Both the position numbers and the translations under genes were made by a program. The notes below the pieces were generated by a model. The model was not told the origin of the DNA and made no database searches. It saw only the letters and a list, made by a program, of their open reading frames with translations. Below are positions 17,157-26,168 of a stretch of DNA of 64,000 nt, piece after piece. The DNA lies in assembly GCF_034039665.1 (NCBI RefSeq), contig NZ_CP120131.1, forward strand, positions 522,206-586,205. Direction: 5' to 3'. The DNA comes from Mammaliicoccus sp. Dog046 (GTDB lineage Bacteria; Bacillota; Bacilli; Staphylococcales; Staphylococcaceae). The first letter of the stretch is position 1. Each line of letters opens with the position of its first letter.

Positions 17157-19169
17157 ATGTTGAATGATAGTCAATTGAAAATTTATCAATCATTAGATAT
17201 TGATTCAGAGTTTAATATTGGTTTACTAATTCTATATATAATAGAAGGAAGTAGTAAAATATTAATTAATGGACAAATGAAGAAATATGAAGCAAATGAG
17301 TTTATTATCATTAATGATCTACAACGTTATGAAATAAAATCTGATAAAAATACTATAATTGCAAGTTTGTACATCTCAAGGGAAGAGTTGGACGCATTTT
17401 ATAATTTTAAGAAAAAGTACTTTATCAATACTGAGAAGTTAGATAGCAAGTTACTTAAAATCAACATGATTGATTTAATTACTTGTTATGTTAATCCAAC
17501 TTCTAAGAATCTGGATAATATCATAGAACAAATTCATCAACTTATGACGACATTACATGAGTATCGTATTTTAGATGACAAATATAACTTAAGTGAAGAT
17601 ATTGATGTAAGAAAAGGCTTCGATTATATGTATGCGCATTGCAAAGAGAAATTGTATTTTTCAGATGTAGCAAGAAACGGTTTATTAACTGAGCGGAACT
17701 TATCAAAGAAAATAAGAGAAGTAACGGGATTAAGATATTCTGAATTATTGAAAATGATTCGATTATCACACTGTACATTTGATTTAATGTACACCAAGAA
17801 ATGTTTAGCACAAATTGCATCAGAGAATGGCTATGCCAATGAAGGTGTGTTAATTGATTTATTTAGAAAGAGGTATGGTATTACACCAGCAAGATTTAGA
17901 AAACAAATGATGCATGATACTTACTATACATTTCATCATAAACATGCGATTCAGTTAAAGAACTTCGATAAGATACATAATCGACTCAAACAACTTGCTA
18001 ATCAAAACATTGGTCATGTAAATATTAATATTAGAGAAGAAGACAGTTGGAACGATAAGATACGAACACCAAACTTACTTATTTATATAACAAATATAGA
18101 AACGTTAACCAATTACTTTCAACAAACTAAGTTGTTATCGATGAGAAGAGAGATGGGTCAATACAATATACTGTTTTCTTATCAGTTATTTAAAGATATA
18201 TGTCGCAGTGATTTTGAAAGTAACAAGCGCATGCATCAAATGTTCTCGTTTATATTGGAACACCAATTTGATATTTCATTTGAAATCAAATTAAGTAGGT
18301 CACAAAATTTAGTGGAATATACAACTAAACTAAAGAGGTTATTAAATTATTTAACAGATTGCACATATTTTTATGGACCACGCACATTTAAATTTTATAT
18401 TGATGCAACGTACCAACAATTTGATAAAATTTCTCAAATCATAAAAGAAAATTTAAAAGATACTATTGTGACGTTAGTGATGAATAGTCAAAATAATTAT
18501 CTCGCTAAACGCATGTCGCACAAAATGAATGATTATAAACAAATCACCTATAAAGTGCATCGAGAAATAGAAACCAGCAAAAATACAGCAACGATATTGA
18601 AGAATAATCCCTCTGTAAAAATCCTATATCAACCTAAAATCCCAAATAAAATCGAATCTTTAATATCCATAGTGAAATGGAGTATAAAATATGGCCAAGA
18701 CGTCTCAATTATTATCGATGATACATGGATAGACAGTATGATACCTTCTCAAAACAGTCATCTCCTTATTAAAGAACTACAATTAAATACAGAAAGCCAA
18801 TATCAATTTTTTGAATTACTCTTAACCTTAATAAGGTTAAGAGGTGAGATTGTCTTCTATAATGGTTTGATATTAATGACAAAGTACATGTCGGAGTACC
18901 AAATTATCGTATTTCCAAATATGAAGGCGATTAAAGAAGTTTATCAAAGTATTAATGTGACCGATTTGAAGTTAGGTGATATCGAGTATAGACATCAAGA
19001 TATTATGATCAAGTCGGCGAGCATAATAAAGCATCAAAGTAATGCTTCAGAAAATACGTACACAAAGCAGGAAAGAATTTATACAAAAGTAGGAGAAAAG
19101 TTTATTTTTCAATTTTATACTTCTCCAGATGTGATTAAACATATTTATATTAAACAAAAAATTAATTAA
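17157..19169 (+). CDS. rsp: AraC-family global regulator, Rsp-like
   Basis: A 670-residue regulator. Residues ~1-130 form a cupin-like N-terminus; residues ~150-255 are an AraC double helix-turn-helix (LYFSDVARNGLLTERNLSKK and CLAQIASENGYANEGVLIDL, then the conserved RYGITPARFRKQM); the remaining ~410 residues are a large C-terminal domain with no motif I recognise. Size, architecture and position beside ssaA fit S. aureus Rsp (about 700 residues), which represses surface proteins and controls agr and biofilm; Rbf is the alternative. AGAGGTG favours the ATG at 17157 over 17154. The next gene starts 13 bp downstream, so it is an operon. Confidence 0.72.
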   Translation: MLNDSQLKIYQSLDIDSEFNIGLLILYIIEGSSKILINGQMKKYEANEFIIINDLQRYEIKSDKNTIIASLYISREELDAFYNFKKKYFINTEKLDSKLLKINMIDLITCYVNPTSKNLDNIIEQIHQLMTTLHEYRILDDKYNLSEDIDVRKGFDYMYAHCKEKLYFSDVARNGLLTERNLSKKIREVTGLRYSELLKMIRLSHCTFDLMYTKKCLAQIASENGYANEGVLIDLFRKRYGITPARFRKQMMHDTYYTFHHKHAIQLKNFDKIHNRLKQLANQNIGHVNINIREEDSWNDKIRTPNLLIYITNIETLTNYFQQTKLLSMRREMGQYNILFSYQLFKDICRSDFESNKRMHQMFSFILEHQFDISFEIKLSRSQNLVEYTTKLKRLLNYLTDCTYFYGPRTFKFYIDATYQQFDKISQIIKENLKDTIVTLVMNSQNNYLAKRMSHKMNDYKQITYKVHREIETSKNTATILKNNPSVKILYQPKIPNKIESLISIVKWSIKYGQDVSIIIDDTWIDSMIPSQNSHLLIKELQLNTESQYQFFELLLTLIRLRGEIVFYNGLILMTKYMSEYQIIVFPNMKAIKEVYQSINVTDLKLGDIEYRHQDIMIKSASIIKHQSNASENTYTKQERIYTKVGEKFIFQFYTSPDVIKHIYIKQKIN

Positions 19170-19182
19170 GGTGGTAAATAAA

Positions 19183-19929
19183 ATGGACAAACACATAAAC
19201 GCATTATTAAATCTACATTGTATGAATATATATACGAAGCAAATGCTTAAAAAAGGTTTTGAATTAAATGTGCATCATTTGAAAGTTTTGAAATATATCG
19301 ATGTGCATCACGAACAAGAGATATTTACGACTCAAGAATTTAAAAGATTACTTCAAATAAACCAAACGATGATTACACATGTCATTTCATATTTACACGA
19401 TTTGGGATACTATAAAAAAGAGCGTTCAAAAACTGACGAAAGAAAAGTACATATAATAGTAGAAACTCGTCACAAAATAAAAATAAAGCAATTATTTCAA
19501 GAGGTTAATCAAGCATTTCAACTTGAATTTGAAGACAAAGTCATCACGTATAACAAAGAAAATTTAATAGGTGATATGGTTAGCAGTTATAATATCATTT
19601 CATCATTAAATCATTTCGTGAACGATAAACGAGATTTAAATATAGATCATGTCATGATATTACTTTATTTATATCAATCAAATAATGAACTATGTACTTT
19701 GAAAGAACTTGAAAATAAATTCAACTGGGATATTGTGAAAATCAATAAAACGATTAAAAAGTTGGCAAAGATGAATTACATCTTTAAAGAGAGAAATAGA
19801 ATAGATGAAAGGGTCGTATTAGTTTCTATAAATAAAGATGTTGAAGTAGAAGTTAAAAATGTTATTGATGAAGTGGTTGATGAATATTATGAAAACATAG
19901 AAGAATGTCCAGTTGCTATGGTAAAATAA
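19183..19929 (+). CDS. Two-domain SarA-family regulator
   Basis: About 248 residues made of two SarA-type winged-helix domains in tandem. Each ends with the conserved wing: SKTDERKVHI in the first (about residue 87) and NRIDERVVLV in the second (about residue 205). That is the layout of SarS, SarU and SarY; which of these cannot be decided here. AAGGTGG at 19168-19174 supports the ATG at 19183 rather than the GTG at 19171. Only 13 bp follow the rsp stop, so the two regulators are probably co-transcribed. Confidence 0.85.
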   Translation: MDKHINALLNLHCMNIYTKQMLKKGFELNVHHLKVLKYIDVHHEQEIFTTQEFKRLLQINQTMITHVISYLHDLGYYKKERSKTDERKVHIIVETRHKIKIKQLFQEVNQAFQLEFEDKVITYNKENLIGDMVSSYNIISSLNHFVNDKRDLNIDHVMILLYLYQSNNELCTLKELENKFNWDIVKINKTIKKLAKMNYIFKERNRIDERVVLVSINKDVEVEVKNVIDEVVDEYYENIEECPVAMVK

Positions 19930-19982
19930 ATATTAATAATATAGAGGTAATTCATTTACCCATTCTGAAAGGATAGTTAAGT

Positions 19983-20357
19983 ATGTTTAAATTTTTTAAA
20001 AAAGACAATCAACTTAATGAATCTAAAGATAATAATCAACCAGCACACATAGAGGGAATGACACTAGTTGATGCGTATTATATTGATGATGCGCAAGTTG
20101 AAGATTATAAAAAAGATAGAGTTCGCTATTGTGATGCGATCATATATGTACTAGGACAATATTTTGCAAGTGTGGAAACGATGTTTGAAGGTTCAGAAGA
20201 TGGTGAAGCAGTCGTTGCTTTTCAGGATGATCAACCAGTAAAGTGTATTTATTTAAACCCAGAAACCATCGATCAATTGAGGATAGATGAAGCACAAATA
20301 CCGTTGAAACAGGCAATATTAAAGCTTTGTAATATTGAAGATGAATCGAATGAATAA
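19983..20357 (+). CDS. Small conserved protein of unknown function
   Basis: A 124-residue acidic protein with no signal peptide or membrane segment. It begins MFKFFKKDNQLNESK, a basic, possibly membrane-hugging N-terminus, and then holds a compact mixed region (MTLVDAYYIDDAQVEDYKKD, VKCIYLNPETIDQLRID). I recognise no domain. A CTGAAAGGA ribosome site precedes the ATG. It follows the SarA-family gene by 53 bp in the same direction and ends at a strong terminator, so it could be the last gene of the rsp operon. Confidence 0.75.
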   Translation: MFKFFKKDNQLNESKDNNQPAHIEGMTLVDAYYIDDAQVEDYKKDRVRYCDAIIYVLGQYFASVETMFEGSEDGEAVVAFQDDQPVKCIYLNPETIDQLRIDEAQIPLKQAILKLCNIEDESNE

Positions 20358-20363
20358 AAATAT

Positions 20364-20410
20364 AAAAAAGAAGGCCACTCAGTCGTTATATGAGTGGTCT
20401 TCTTTTTTAA
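20364..20410 (+). terminator. Terminator after the 124-aa gene
   Basis: 18-bp stem, AAAAAAGAAGGCCACTCA (20364-20381) with TGAGTGGTCTTCTTTTTT (20391-20408), one wobble pair. Confidence 0.9.
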
Positions 20411-20443
20411 AAATAATTAATTTGAACATAGAAGGTATAGCTA

Positions 20444-20471
20444 TTGACAATTTAAAATTAAGTACTATAAT
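20444..20471 (+). promoter_or_regulatory. Promoter of the luciferase-like gene
   Basis: TTGACA (20444-20449), 16-bp spacer, TATAAT (20466-20471). The -10 lies in a small palindrome TATAATTATA, followed by AGTATACT at 20479-20486, possibly an operator for a MarR/HxlR-type repressor; this part is a guess. Confidence 0.6.
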
Positions 20472-20508
20472 TATATCTAGTATACTTTTTATATTAGAGG
20501 TGAAAAAT

Positions 20509-21561
20509 ATGAAACTAGAAATTGGATTGTCTTCATTTGCAGAAATAACACCTATTGATGGTGTTGAAAGACCTTATACTGCACAGGAAAGAATTAATCA
20601 AATTGTAGAAGAGATTAAATTGGCAGATAAAGTTGGTCTAGATATATATGGTTTAGGCGAACATCATAGAGAAGATTATGCAGTATCTGATCCTGTGACT
20701 GTATTAGCTGCAGCAGCACCGCAAACAAAAAACATCAGACTATCATCAGCTGTGACGGTGTTATCATCAGATGATCCAGTAAGAGTTTATCAAAGGTTTG
20801 CGACTTTAGATGCATTGAGCAATGGTAGAGCAGAAATTATGGCTGGTCGTGGCTCTTTTATAGAATCATTCCCATTGTTCGGTTATGATTTGAAAGATTA
20901 TGACAAACTATACGAAGAAAAATTAGATCTGCTTCTCGCAATTAATGAACAAACGACAGTCAATTGGCAAGGAGAAACTAGAGCAGCGATTAATGGATTA
21001 GAAGTATTTCCGAGAGCTGTACAAGAAAAATTACCGATTTGGTTAGCTACAGGCGGTAATCCAGAATCATCGATGAGAGCAGGAAAATTGGGATTGCCAA
21101 TTACTTATGCTATCATTGGTGGTGCGCCGAGTCGTTTTAGAAGAAATGTTGCAATGTATAAAGCAGTTGCAGAATCGCACGGCTTTGATGCAGCGACACT
21201 TCCAATTGCGACTCATTCATGGGGATATGTTGCTGAAACAGATGAAGTAGCAAAACAAGACTATTTTCCATCTAGTGCTTATTCTATTAATAAATTAGGA
21301 CAAGAACGTGGATGGCCACCTTATTCATTAGATAAATTTGAACAAGAAATTGTTCATGGTGCATTGTTCGTAGGGAGTCCTGAAACAGTTGCATCTAAAA
21401 TTATTCAATTATATGAAGACTTGGGTATTAATAGATTTATGTTACATTTACCAGTAGGTTCTATGCCGCATGAAAAAGTATTAAAATCAATTCAACTACT
21501 TGGTGAAAAAGTAAAACCAATTGTAGATGAATATATGAAAAACAAGGAGGAAATGAAGTAA
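20509..21561 (+). CDS. LLM-class flavin-dependent monooxygenase
   Basis: A 350-residue bacterial-luciferase-like oxidoreductase. Family text: LDIYGLGEHHREDYAVSDP (about residue 40), IRLSSAVTVLSSDDPVRVYQ (about 75), GRAEIMAGRGSFIESFPLFG (about 105) and the C-terminal GSPETVASKIIQLYEDLGI. These enzymes use FMNH2 and oxygen on varied substrates; the substrate here is unknown. The frame extends upstream through the previous terminator, but GAGGTG and the promoter place the start at 20509. It shares one base with the next gene, so they form an operon. Confidence 0.9.
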   Translation: MKLEIGLSSFAEITPIDGVERPYTAQERINQIVEEIKLADKVGLDIYGLGEHHREDYAVSDPVTVLAAAAPQTKNIRLSSAVTVLSSDDPVRVYQRFATLDALSNGRAEIMAGRGSFIESFPLFGYDLKDYDKLYEEKLDLLLAINEQTTVNWQGETRAAINGLEVFPRAVQEKLPIWLATGGNPESSMRAGKLGLPITYAIIGGAPSRFRRNVAMYKAVAESHGFDAATLPIATHSWGYVAETDEVAKQDYFPSSAYSINKLGQERGWPPYSLDKFEQEIVHGALFVGSPETVASKIIQLYEDLGINRFMLHLPVGSMPHEKVLKSIQLLGEKVKPIVDEYMKNKEEMK

Positions 21562-21914
21562 TGTTAAGATATTTATTAAATGTATATGTAGGTAAACAAA
21601 TTTTTGAATCAAGTAAGCCAAAGGTTAAAGATGATGACGGTATGGCACAACAATTTGAAGAAGGATTCGGTCTTTCAAGAAATTCAATGAAATTAGCAGG
21701 TGGACTTGAATTAATCGGTTCTATCTTCTTATTCTTAAGTGCTTGTAATAAATCATTATCAAGATTAGGTTCTGTGTTAGTAGGATCAGTTATGACTGTT
21801 GCTGCTTATAAACATTATGAAGCTGGTCACGGATTCAAAGGTGCTAAACAAGCATTAACATTATTAGGTTTATCTGCATTAAGCTTTGTAGATACTTTAG
21901 GTAAGAAAAAATAA
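21561..21914 (+). CDS. Small membrane protein, DoxX-like
   Basis: A 117-residue protein with about three hydrophobic helices in its C-terminal two-thirds (GGLELIGSIFLFLSAC, SVLVGSVMTVAAYKHY, ALTLLGLSALSFV), resembling DoxX-type proteins loosely. AAGGAGG lies 10 nt upstream, and the ATG overlaps the stop of the luciferase-like gene by one base. Translational coupling suggests it works with that oxidoreductase. Family assignment is weak. Confidence 0.8.
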   Translation: MLRYLLNVYVGKQIFESSKPKVKDDDGMAQQFEEGFGLSRNSMKLAGGLELIGSIFLFLSACNKSLSRLGSVLVGSVMTVAAYKHYEAGHGFKGAKQALTLLGLSALSFVDTLGKKK

Positions 21915-21937
21915 TTAAAATTTAAAAATGAATATTT

Positions 21938-21987
21938 GCTCTTTAAAGATCATCATAATTTGATGTAATCTTTAAAGGGCATTTTTT
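21938..21987 (+). terminator. Terminator of the luciferase-like operon
   Basis: 13-bp stem GCTCTTTAAAGAT (21938-21950) with ATCTTTAAAGGGC (21968-21980) and a T-run. Between here and the SarR-like gene (about 330 bp) I see no gene, only a bulged AACCC-type hairpin at about 22,125-22,147 and an AT palindrome at 22,207-22,222. Confidence 0.85.
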
Positions 21988-22206
21988 ATTAATATAAAGT
22001 TTTTACAAATATTTCTGACATTGTATTGTTGCATATTCAATAAAGTATAAACTTTCCAAATATAATAAAACTCAAAAGTGAACAGTAGTGAGAATTTGTC
22101 TGATTGAACGTCAGAACCCTTGATACTAAGGGGTTTTATAAAAATTCCGAGTTGTTTAAAAGTTATTTTTTAAAAATTTATTGAATGTTTTAAAAACTCA
22201 GTATAA

Positions 22207-22222
22207 AATAATAATTATTATT
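22207..22222 (+). promoter_or_regulatory. AT-rich perfect palindrome upstream of the SarR-like gene
   Basis: AATAATAATTATTATT is a perfect 16-bp palindrome about 100 bp before the start codon, similar in kind to the ATTAATAATATTATTAAT palindrome at the rsp promoter. It could bind a SarA-family or Fur-family protein; neither is shown. Confidence 0.35.
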
Positions 22223-22321
22223 AATAAATTGTGTTGAAAAGGATGAATTTGCTATAGATACTAAAGACTGCACAATAATCAATTCAACAATAAGCTAATA
22301 TAATTAGAGGAGTTGTTTGGA

Positions 22322-22672
22322 ATGGAAACAATAGCAATCAGAAATATTGTGGAATTAGTATCTATTAATAAGAAGGCGAAAGAACATCTTGCTAAAATAA
22401 AAAGTGAATTTGTTTTAACTTTTGAAGAGCTGTATATTTTAGTATACGTCTATAAAGGTGAGCGCGATTGTTATAATGTAAAGGATATTGTTAAACAATC
22501 AAAGTTTAAACCTTATTATATTTCTAAAGCGATTCAAAGTTTAAAAGACAAAGGACTCATCGCTAAAAAGAGAAATGAAAAAGATGAACGTACTGTTGCA
22601 ATTCAAGTAAGCAAGGCACAACATAAAAAGATAAAAAACTTATTGATGGATATTGAAGCTGAAATATTATAG
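22322..22672 (+). CDS. sarR: SarA-family regulator, SarR-like
   Basis: A 116-residue single-domain SarA-family winged-helix protein. The recognition helix FKPYYISKAIQSLKDKGL and the following wing KKRNEKDERTV match the family, and the FKPYY text resembles SarR more than SarA. In S. aureus SarR binds the sarA promoters and tempers SarA levels. The ATG at 22322 is 9 nt from AGAGGAG; the TTG at 22313 would abut it. A hairpin of the staphylococcal repeat type ends the transcript. sarR also lies near rsp and ssaA in S. aureus as I recall, which supports the name. Confidence 0.75.
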   Translation: METIAIRNIVELVSINKKAKEHLAKIKSEFVLTFEELYILVYVYKGERDCYNVKDIVKQSKFKPYYISKAIQSLKDKGLIAKKRNEKDERTVAIQVSKAQHKKIKNLLMDIEAEIL

Positions 22673-22708
22673 TGAATAATGTGGCAAAGACATAAATGCC
22701 TCATCGAC

Positions 22709-22764
22709 AGGGTGGGACGAAGGAATCTATTGTTAATCATTAGATTTCTGTCTCACCCTTTTTG
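22709..22764 (+). terminator. Repeat-type terminator after sarR
   Basis: Long stem: AGGGTGGGACGAAGGAATCTA (arm from 22709) against TAGATTTCTGTCTCACCCT (arm from 22741), then a T-run. This is the GGGACAGAAATC repeat module acting as a terminator. Confidence 0.85.
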
Positions 22765-22798
22765 GGATTATAATAGATCTATGAAAGGGCGTAATCTT

Positions 22799-23407
22799 AT
22801 GAAAAATATGTTAAATGTGAAACCGAAAAGTCAATTATTTCCGATTCCAATGATCATGGGATGCGAAGGAACAGCAAGTTCTATGTTGCTTAATTATTAT
22901 GGAAAACAAATAGATGCTACTTATATTATGAAACATTGGCCGAGGCATGATAATAATCCTAAAAAAGGCTATGTAGGTAATCACTTTTTTGTGAAATTTG
23001 GACACCATCAAACAATTTTTCCGAATGTATTAGCTGAATTTTTAAACCAGTTTGACGACGATATTGTTGATGGAACAGGTACTGAATTAAGTGAATTAGA
23101 AAAACACATTGAAAAAGGTCACCCGGTTGTTATTTATCACACAATTTTAGGGCAATCACCAATAAAAAAGACATTTAAAATAGAAAGTAAAGGTAAAGAA
23201 TATATTACAAATATCCATGTCACGCTATTAGTAGGATTTGATGATGACTATTATTACTATATTGATCCGTTATGGAAACAATGGAAAGGTATGGTTATTT
23301 ATCCTGCTTTATGGCCATCCAAAAAACAAATTATCAAAATTCGTAAAAATAAAATGAGAACAAGTTTTAATCACCCGGGAAAAATGTGTGTTTATAAAAA
23401 AATATAA
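22799..23407 (+). CDS. C39-like (papain-fold) peptidase domain protein
   Basis: A 202-residue protein of the Peptidase_C39_2 type. The candidate catalytic Cys is in MGCEGTASSMLLNYYGK (Cys22), the His in NIHVTLLVGFDDD (about residue 140) and the Asp in YYYIDPLW. No signal peptide or membrane segment. AAAGGG supports the ATG at 22799; the longer open frame runs back through the upstream terminator. It faces the same way as the downstream DUF6583-like/ABC genes but is 75 bp from them. Whether it cleaves an exported peptide or acts elsewhere is unknown. Confidence 0.8.
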   Translation: MKNMLNVKPKSQLFPIPMIMGCEGTASSMLLNYYGKQIDATYIMKHWPRHDNNPKKGYVGNHFFVKFGHHQTIFPNVLAEFLNQFDDDIVDGTGTELSELEKHIEKGHPVVIYHTILGQSPIKKTFKIESKGKEYITNIHVTLLVGFDDDYYYYIDPLWKQWKGMVIYPALWPSKKQIIKIRKNKMRTSFNHPGKMCVYKKI

Positions 23408-23482
23408 AAAATTTTTAAATTTTATTTCATAAAGTTATTTGTTTTGATATGATATATTTATAAAATTAAAAGAGGTGTTCAA

Positions 23483-24982
23483 ATGTCAAAAAAGGCAAAA
23501 TTTATCATTATTGCAATTGTTGTAGCATTTTTAGCTGTAGTCGGTATTGGCGGAGCAGCAGCGTATTACTTTATAACGAATACGCCTAAGAATACATATC
23601 TGCTAAGTGAACAAGAATCAGCAAAAACTTGGAAAACATATTTCAATGACCGATTTGAAAACGAAGTGAAGTTCCAAGACAAGATGAAAGACGAGTCATA
23701 TGAATCTACATTTAAATTAGGTGCAGACATTCCAGATTCATTAGTGTCTGAATTAGGCGTACCAAAATCAGTTATAGATTCAACGAACATCGTATTTAAT
23801 GTTGGACAAGATCCTAAAAAAGAAAAATCAAAATTAGGTATTAAACCTACTATTGCTGATAATAATATCGGTAACTTCCAATGGAGCGCAGATAAAAATA
23901 ATCAATATGTTGAATCTCCATTGTTCGATGATATTTACAAAGTGAAAAATAACGAAATCAAAAAAGGTGTCGAAAAAGCAACTGGCGAACCTCTTGAATC
24001 AACTGATGGACAAAAAATCACGAATGATTCAATGAATTTAAATACAATTTTATCTGGTTCACAAGTTTCTCAAGATGAAATTAATGATATTTCAAAACGT
24101 TATAGTGATTTACTTGTTGATCAGCTAGATGATGACAACTTTAAGAAAGATAAAGAAAAAGTGAAAATCTTTAAAGATGAAAAAGAATTAAAGAAAGTAA
24201 CTATGAACTTAAGCTCTAAAGATACGAAGAAAGTTGTCGTAGCAATTCTTAAAGAAGCTAAAAAAGATAAAGATTTAAACAAAGTGGTAGAGAAACAAGC
24301 AAACGTTAGTGACTTCGACAAGAAAATTGATGATGCATTAAAAGATGCTAAAAAAGAAAAAGTTTCAGAATACCCAGCTATTAAATCTACAATTTATGTA
24401 GATGGTAAAGAAATCCTTAAACGTGATATTACGATTAAAGGTAAAGATGACGAATCATTAAAAATCGTTGGTACAAATGTTGTTGACGACGGTGTACAAT
24501 TAGATTATAAAGTAACTGTTCCAGGTGAAGATGGATCATTATCATTAAAAGGTAAATCAACTTCTGGTGACAATATTAAAGATAAGTACAAATTGATATT
24601 TGAAGAAAATGAATTTTCTAAAACAACAGTTGATTTAGATAATAAATCTAAAACGAATGGTGATAAACGTAAAGATGAAGGTGCAATTACATTCAAAGAA
24701 GAATACGGTGAACCATTTAAACTGAACTATGTAAATGATCTTACAACAGATGCTAAGAATAACCAGCAAAAACAAAAAGTTAACCTTAACTTTGATGTTA
24801 ATGGTGAAAACATTAAATTCTTATTAGATGGTAAGACAGAATTGAAGAAAGATATTAAGTTTAATACAAAAGGCGCTAAAGACTTCAATAGCTTATCAGA
24901 TTCAGAAGTAATGGATATTACTGATGAAATTGGAGATAATTTTGAAGACATTGCAATGAAATTAGCTGAAGATTTACAATAA
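23483..24982 (+). CDS. Membrane-anchored extracellular protein, DUF6583-like
   Basis: A 499-residue protein with one N-terminal membrane helix (about residues 7-30, no cleavage site obvious) and a large, very Lys/Asp-rich outer domain rich in beta-strand text such as ESLKIVGTNVVDDGVQLDYK. I believe it belongs to DUF6583, a mostly staphylococcal family without known function. RBS AAGAGGTG precedes the ATG. It is followed after 19 bp by two ABC-2 permeases and an ATPase, so it is probably an accessory or substrate of that exporter. Confidence 0.75.
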   Translation: MSKKAKFIIIAIVVAFLAVVGIGGAAAYYFITNTPKNTYLLSEQESAKTWKTYFNDRFENEVKFQDKMKDESYESTFKLGADIPDSLVSELGVPKSVIDSTNIVFNVGQDPKKEKSKLGIKPTIADNNIGNFQWSADKNNQYVESPLFDDIYKVKNNEIKKGVEKATGEPLESTDGQKITNDSMNLNTILSGSQVSQDEINDISKRYSDLLVDQLDDDNFKKDKEKVKIFKDEKELKKVTMNLSSKDTKKVVVAILKEAKKDKDLNKVVEKQANVSDFDKKIDDALKDAKKEKVSEYPAIKSTIYVDGKEILKRDITIKGKDDESLKIVGTNVVDDGVQLDYKVTVPGEDGSLSLKGKSTSGDNIKDKYKLIFEENEFSKTTVDLDNKSKTNGDKRKDEGAITFKEEYGEPFKLNYVNDLTTDAKNNQQKQKVNLNFDVNGENIKFLLDGKTELKKDIKFNTKGAKDFNSLSDSEVMDITDEIGDNFEDIAMKLAEDLQ

Positions 24983-25001
24983 TAAAGTGAGGAGTGGTTA
25001 T

Positions 25002-26168
25002 ATGTCGACATTTAAATTGTTCAACATATACCACTCTTTTTTAATTAAAAAGTGGTACTTAGTTGTATATTTAATTGTATTATTTGTTTTATTATTAGGT
25101 GCTGTTATTGCGGTGAATCAATATAATCAAAAAGATAACCACTTTACGATTGGCATAGTTGATAAAGACAAAACAAATGAAACGAAAATTATTTTAAATG
25201 CGGTTGGTGACGGTCAGTCTTTAGGTAATGATTTAAATATTAAACATTACAATGAACAACAAGCGCACAAATTATTAAAACGTAAAAAAATTGATGGTTA
25301 TTTTATATTTCAAGATGGGATGACAAAAGCCTTTTACCAAAATGGAGAATTGCCAATTAAGGTAAATACTTATGATGATCAATCTGCGCAAAGTATCGTT
25401 ATAAGACAATTATCTGAATCAGTATATAGTCGATTGATGCTTTCAATGGGTGGTGCGATGTCCTATGTATCATTGTATCCAAGTGCGACTGAACAGGATA
25501 CTTTATCAATGATGACGGATATGCTGTTTACGGGATTAAATAGGAATGGCTCATTTGATGAACAATCAGTTAAGGTATTTGATACATTCAGTTATTACAC
25601 GATATCTATGTATTTCTTATCTATATTTTTCTTTTTCTTTTCAATGTTTAGTATTTTGAAAATGAATCAAAAAGAAGCTTTAAAATCACGATTAGAGATG
25701 TTTCATTTTTCCTATGAAAAGCTCACAATTGTGAGAGGTTTGTTTAGCTTAATGTATACAATCATATGGTCGGGCGTTGGTTTGTGGATTATACTCACAT
25801 TTCTAAAACCTGAATTTGAAATGTACAACATAGCAACGTTAATCATACATTTACTTTATTATTTAGCCTTTTTAACAATGATATTTATTTTTATAGATAT
25901 TACTTTTAGAAACGCTATGAATTATTTCTGTAAAATTGTGCTATCAATCGTTGTGATTCTATTATCAGGCGCAATTATACCGGTTATTTATTTAAAAGAA
26001 ATAGGTGGGAATTATATTTCTGGTTTTCCATCGACGATTGTTTTTAATCAGCTACTTGAATTGATTTTGAATAATTATATTTTAGATACACATCCAATGT
26101 TTTACTGGAATATCATCATTATGGTCGGTGCATTAGCGATGTCTTTAATTTGGAGGTATCGTCAATGA
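25002..26168 (+). CDS. ABC-2 type exporter permease, first
   Basis: A 388-residue membrane protein: one helix near the N-terminus (about residues 20-40), an outer domain of about 150 residues, then five or six helices (from about 195). This is the YhgE/ABC2_membrane_3 layout. GTGAGGAG lies before the ATG at 25002. It overlaps the second permease by 4 nt. Two similar permeases plus one ATPase imply a heterodimeric exporter; cargo unknown. Confidence 0.82.
   Translation: MSTFKLFNIYHSFLIKKWYLVVYLIVLFVLLLGAVIAVNQYNQKDNHFTIGIVDKDKTNETKIILNAVGDGQSLGNDLNIKHYNEQQAHKLLKRKKIDGYFIFQDGMTKAFYQNGELPIKVNTYDDQSAQSIVIRQLSESVYSRLMLSMGGAMSYVSLYPSATEQDTLSMMTDMLFTGLNRNGSFDEQSVKVFDTFSYYTISMYFLSIFFFFFSMFSILKMNQKEALKSRLEMFHFSYEKLTIVRGLFSLMYTIIWSGVGLWIILTFLKPEFEMYNIATLIIHLLYYLAFLTMIFIFIDITFRNAMNYFCKIVLSIVVILLSGAIIPVIYLKEIGGNYISGFPSTIVFNQLLELILNNYILDTHPMFYWNIIIMVGALAMSLIWRYRQ

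Noticed and set aside
20335-20508. N-terminal extension of the luciferase-like enzyme
   Set aside because: It runs through a terminator and a promoter; the ATG at 20509 with GAGGTG is the real start.
22679-22798. N-terminal extension of the C39-like protein
   Set aside because: It is encoded by the repeat-type terminator of sarR; AAAGGG supports the ATG at 22799.
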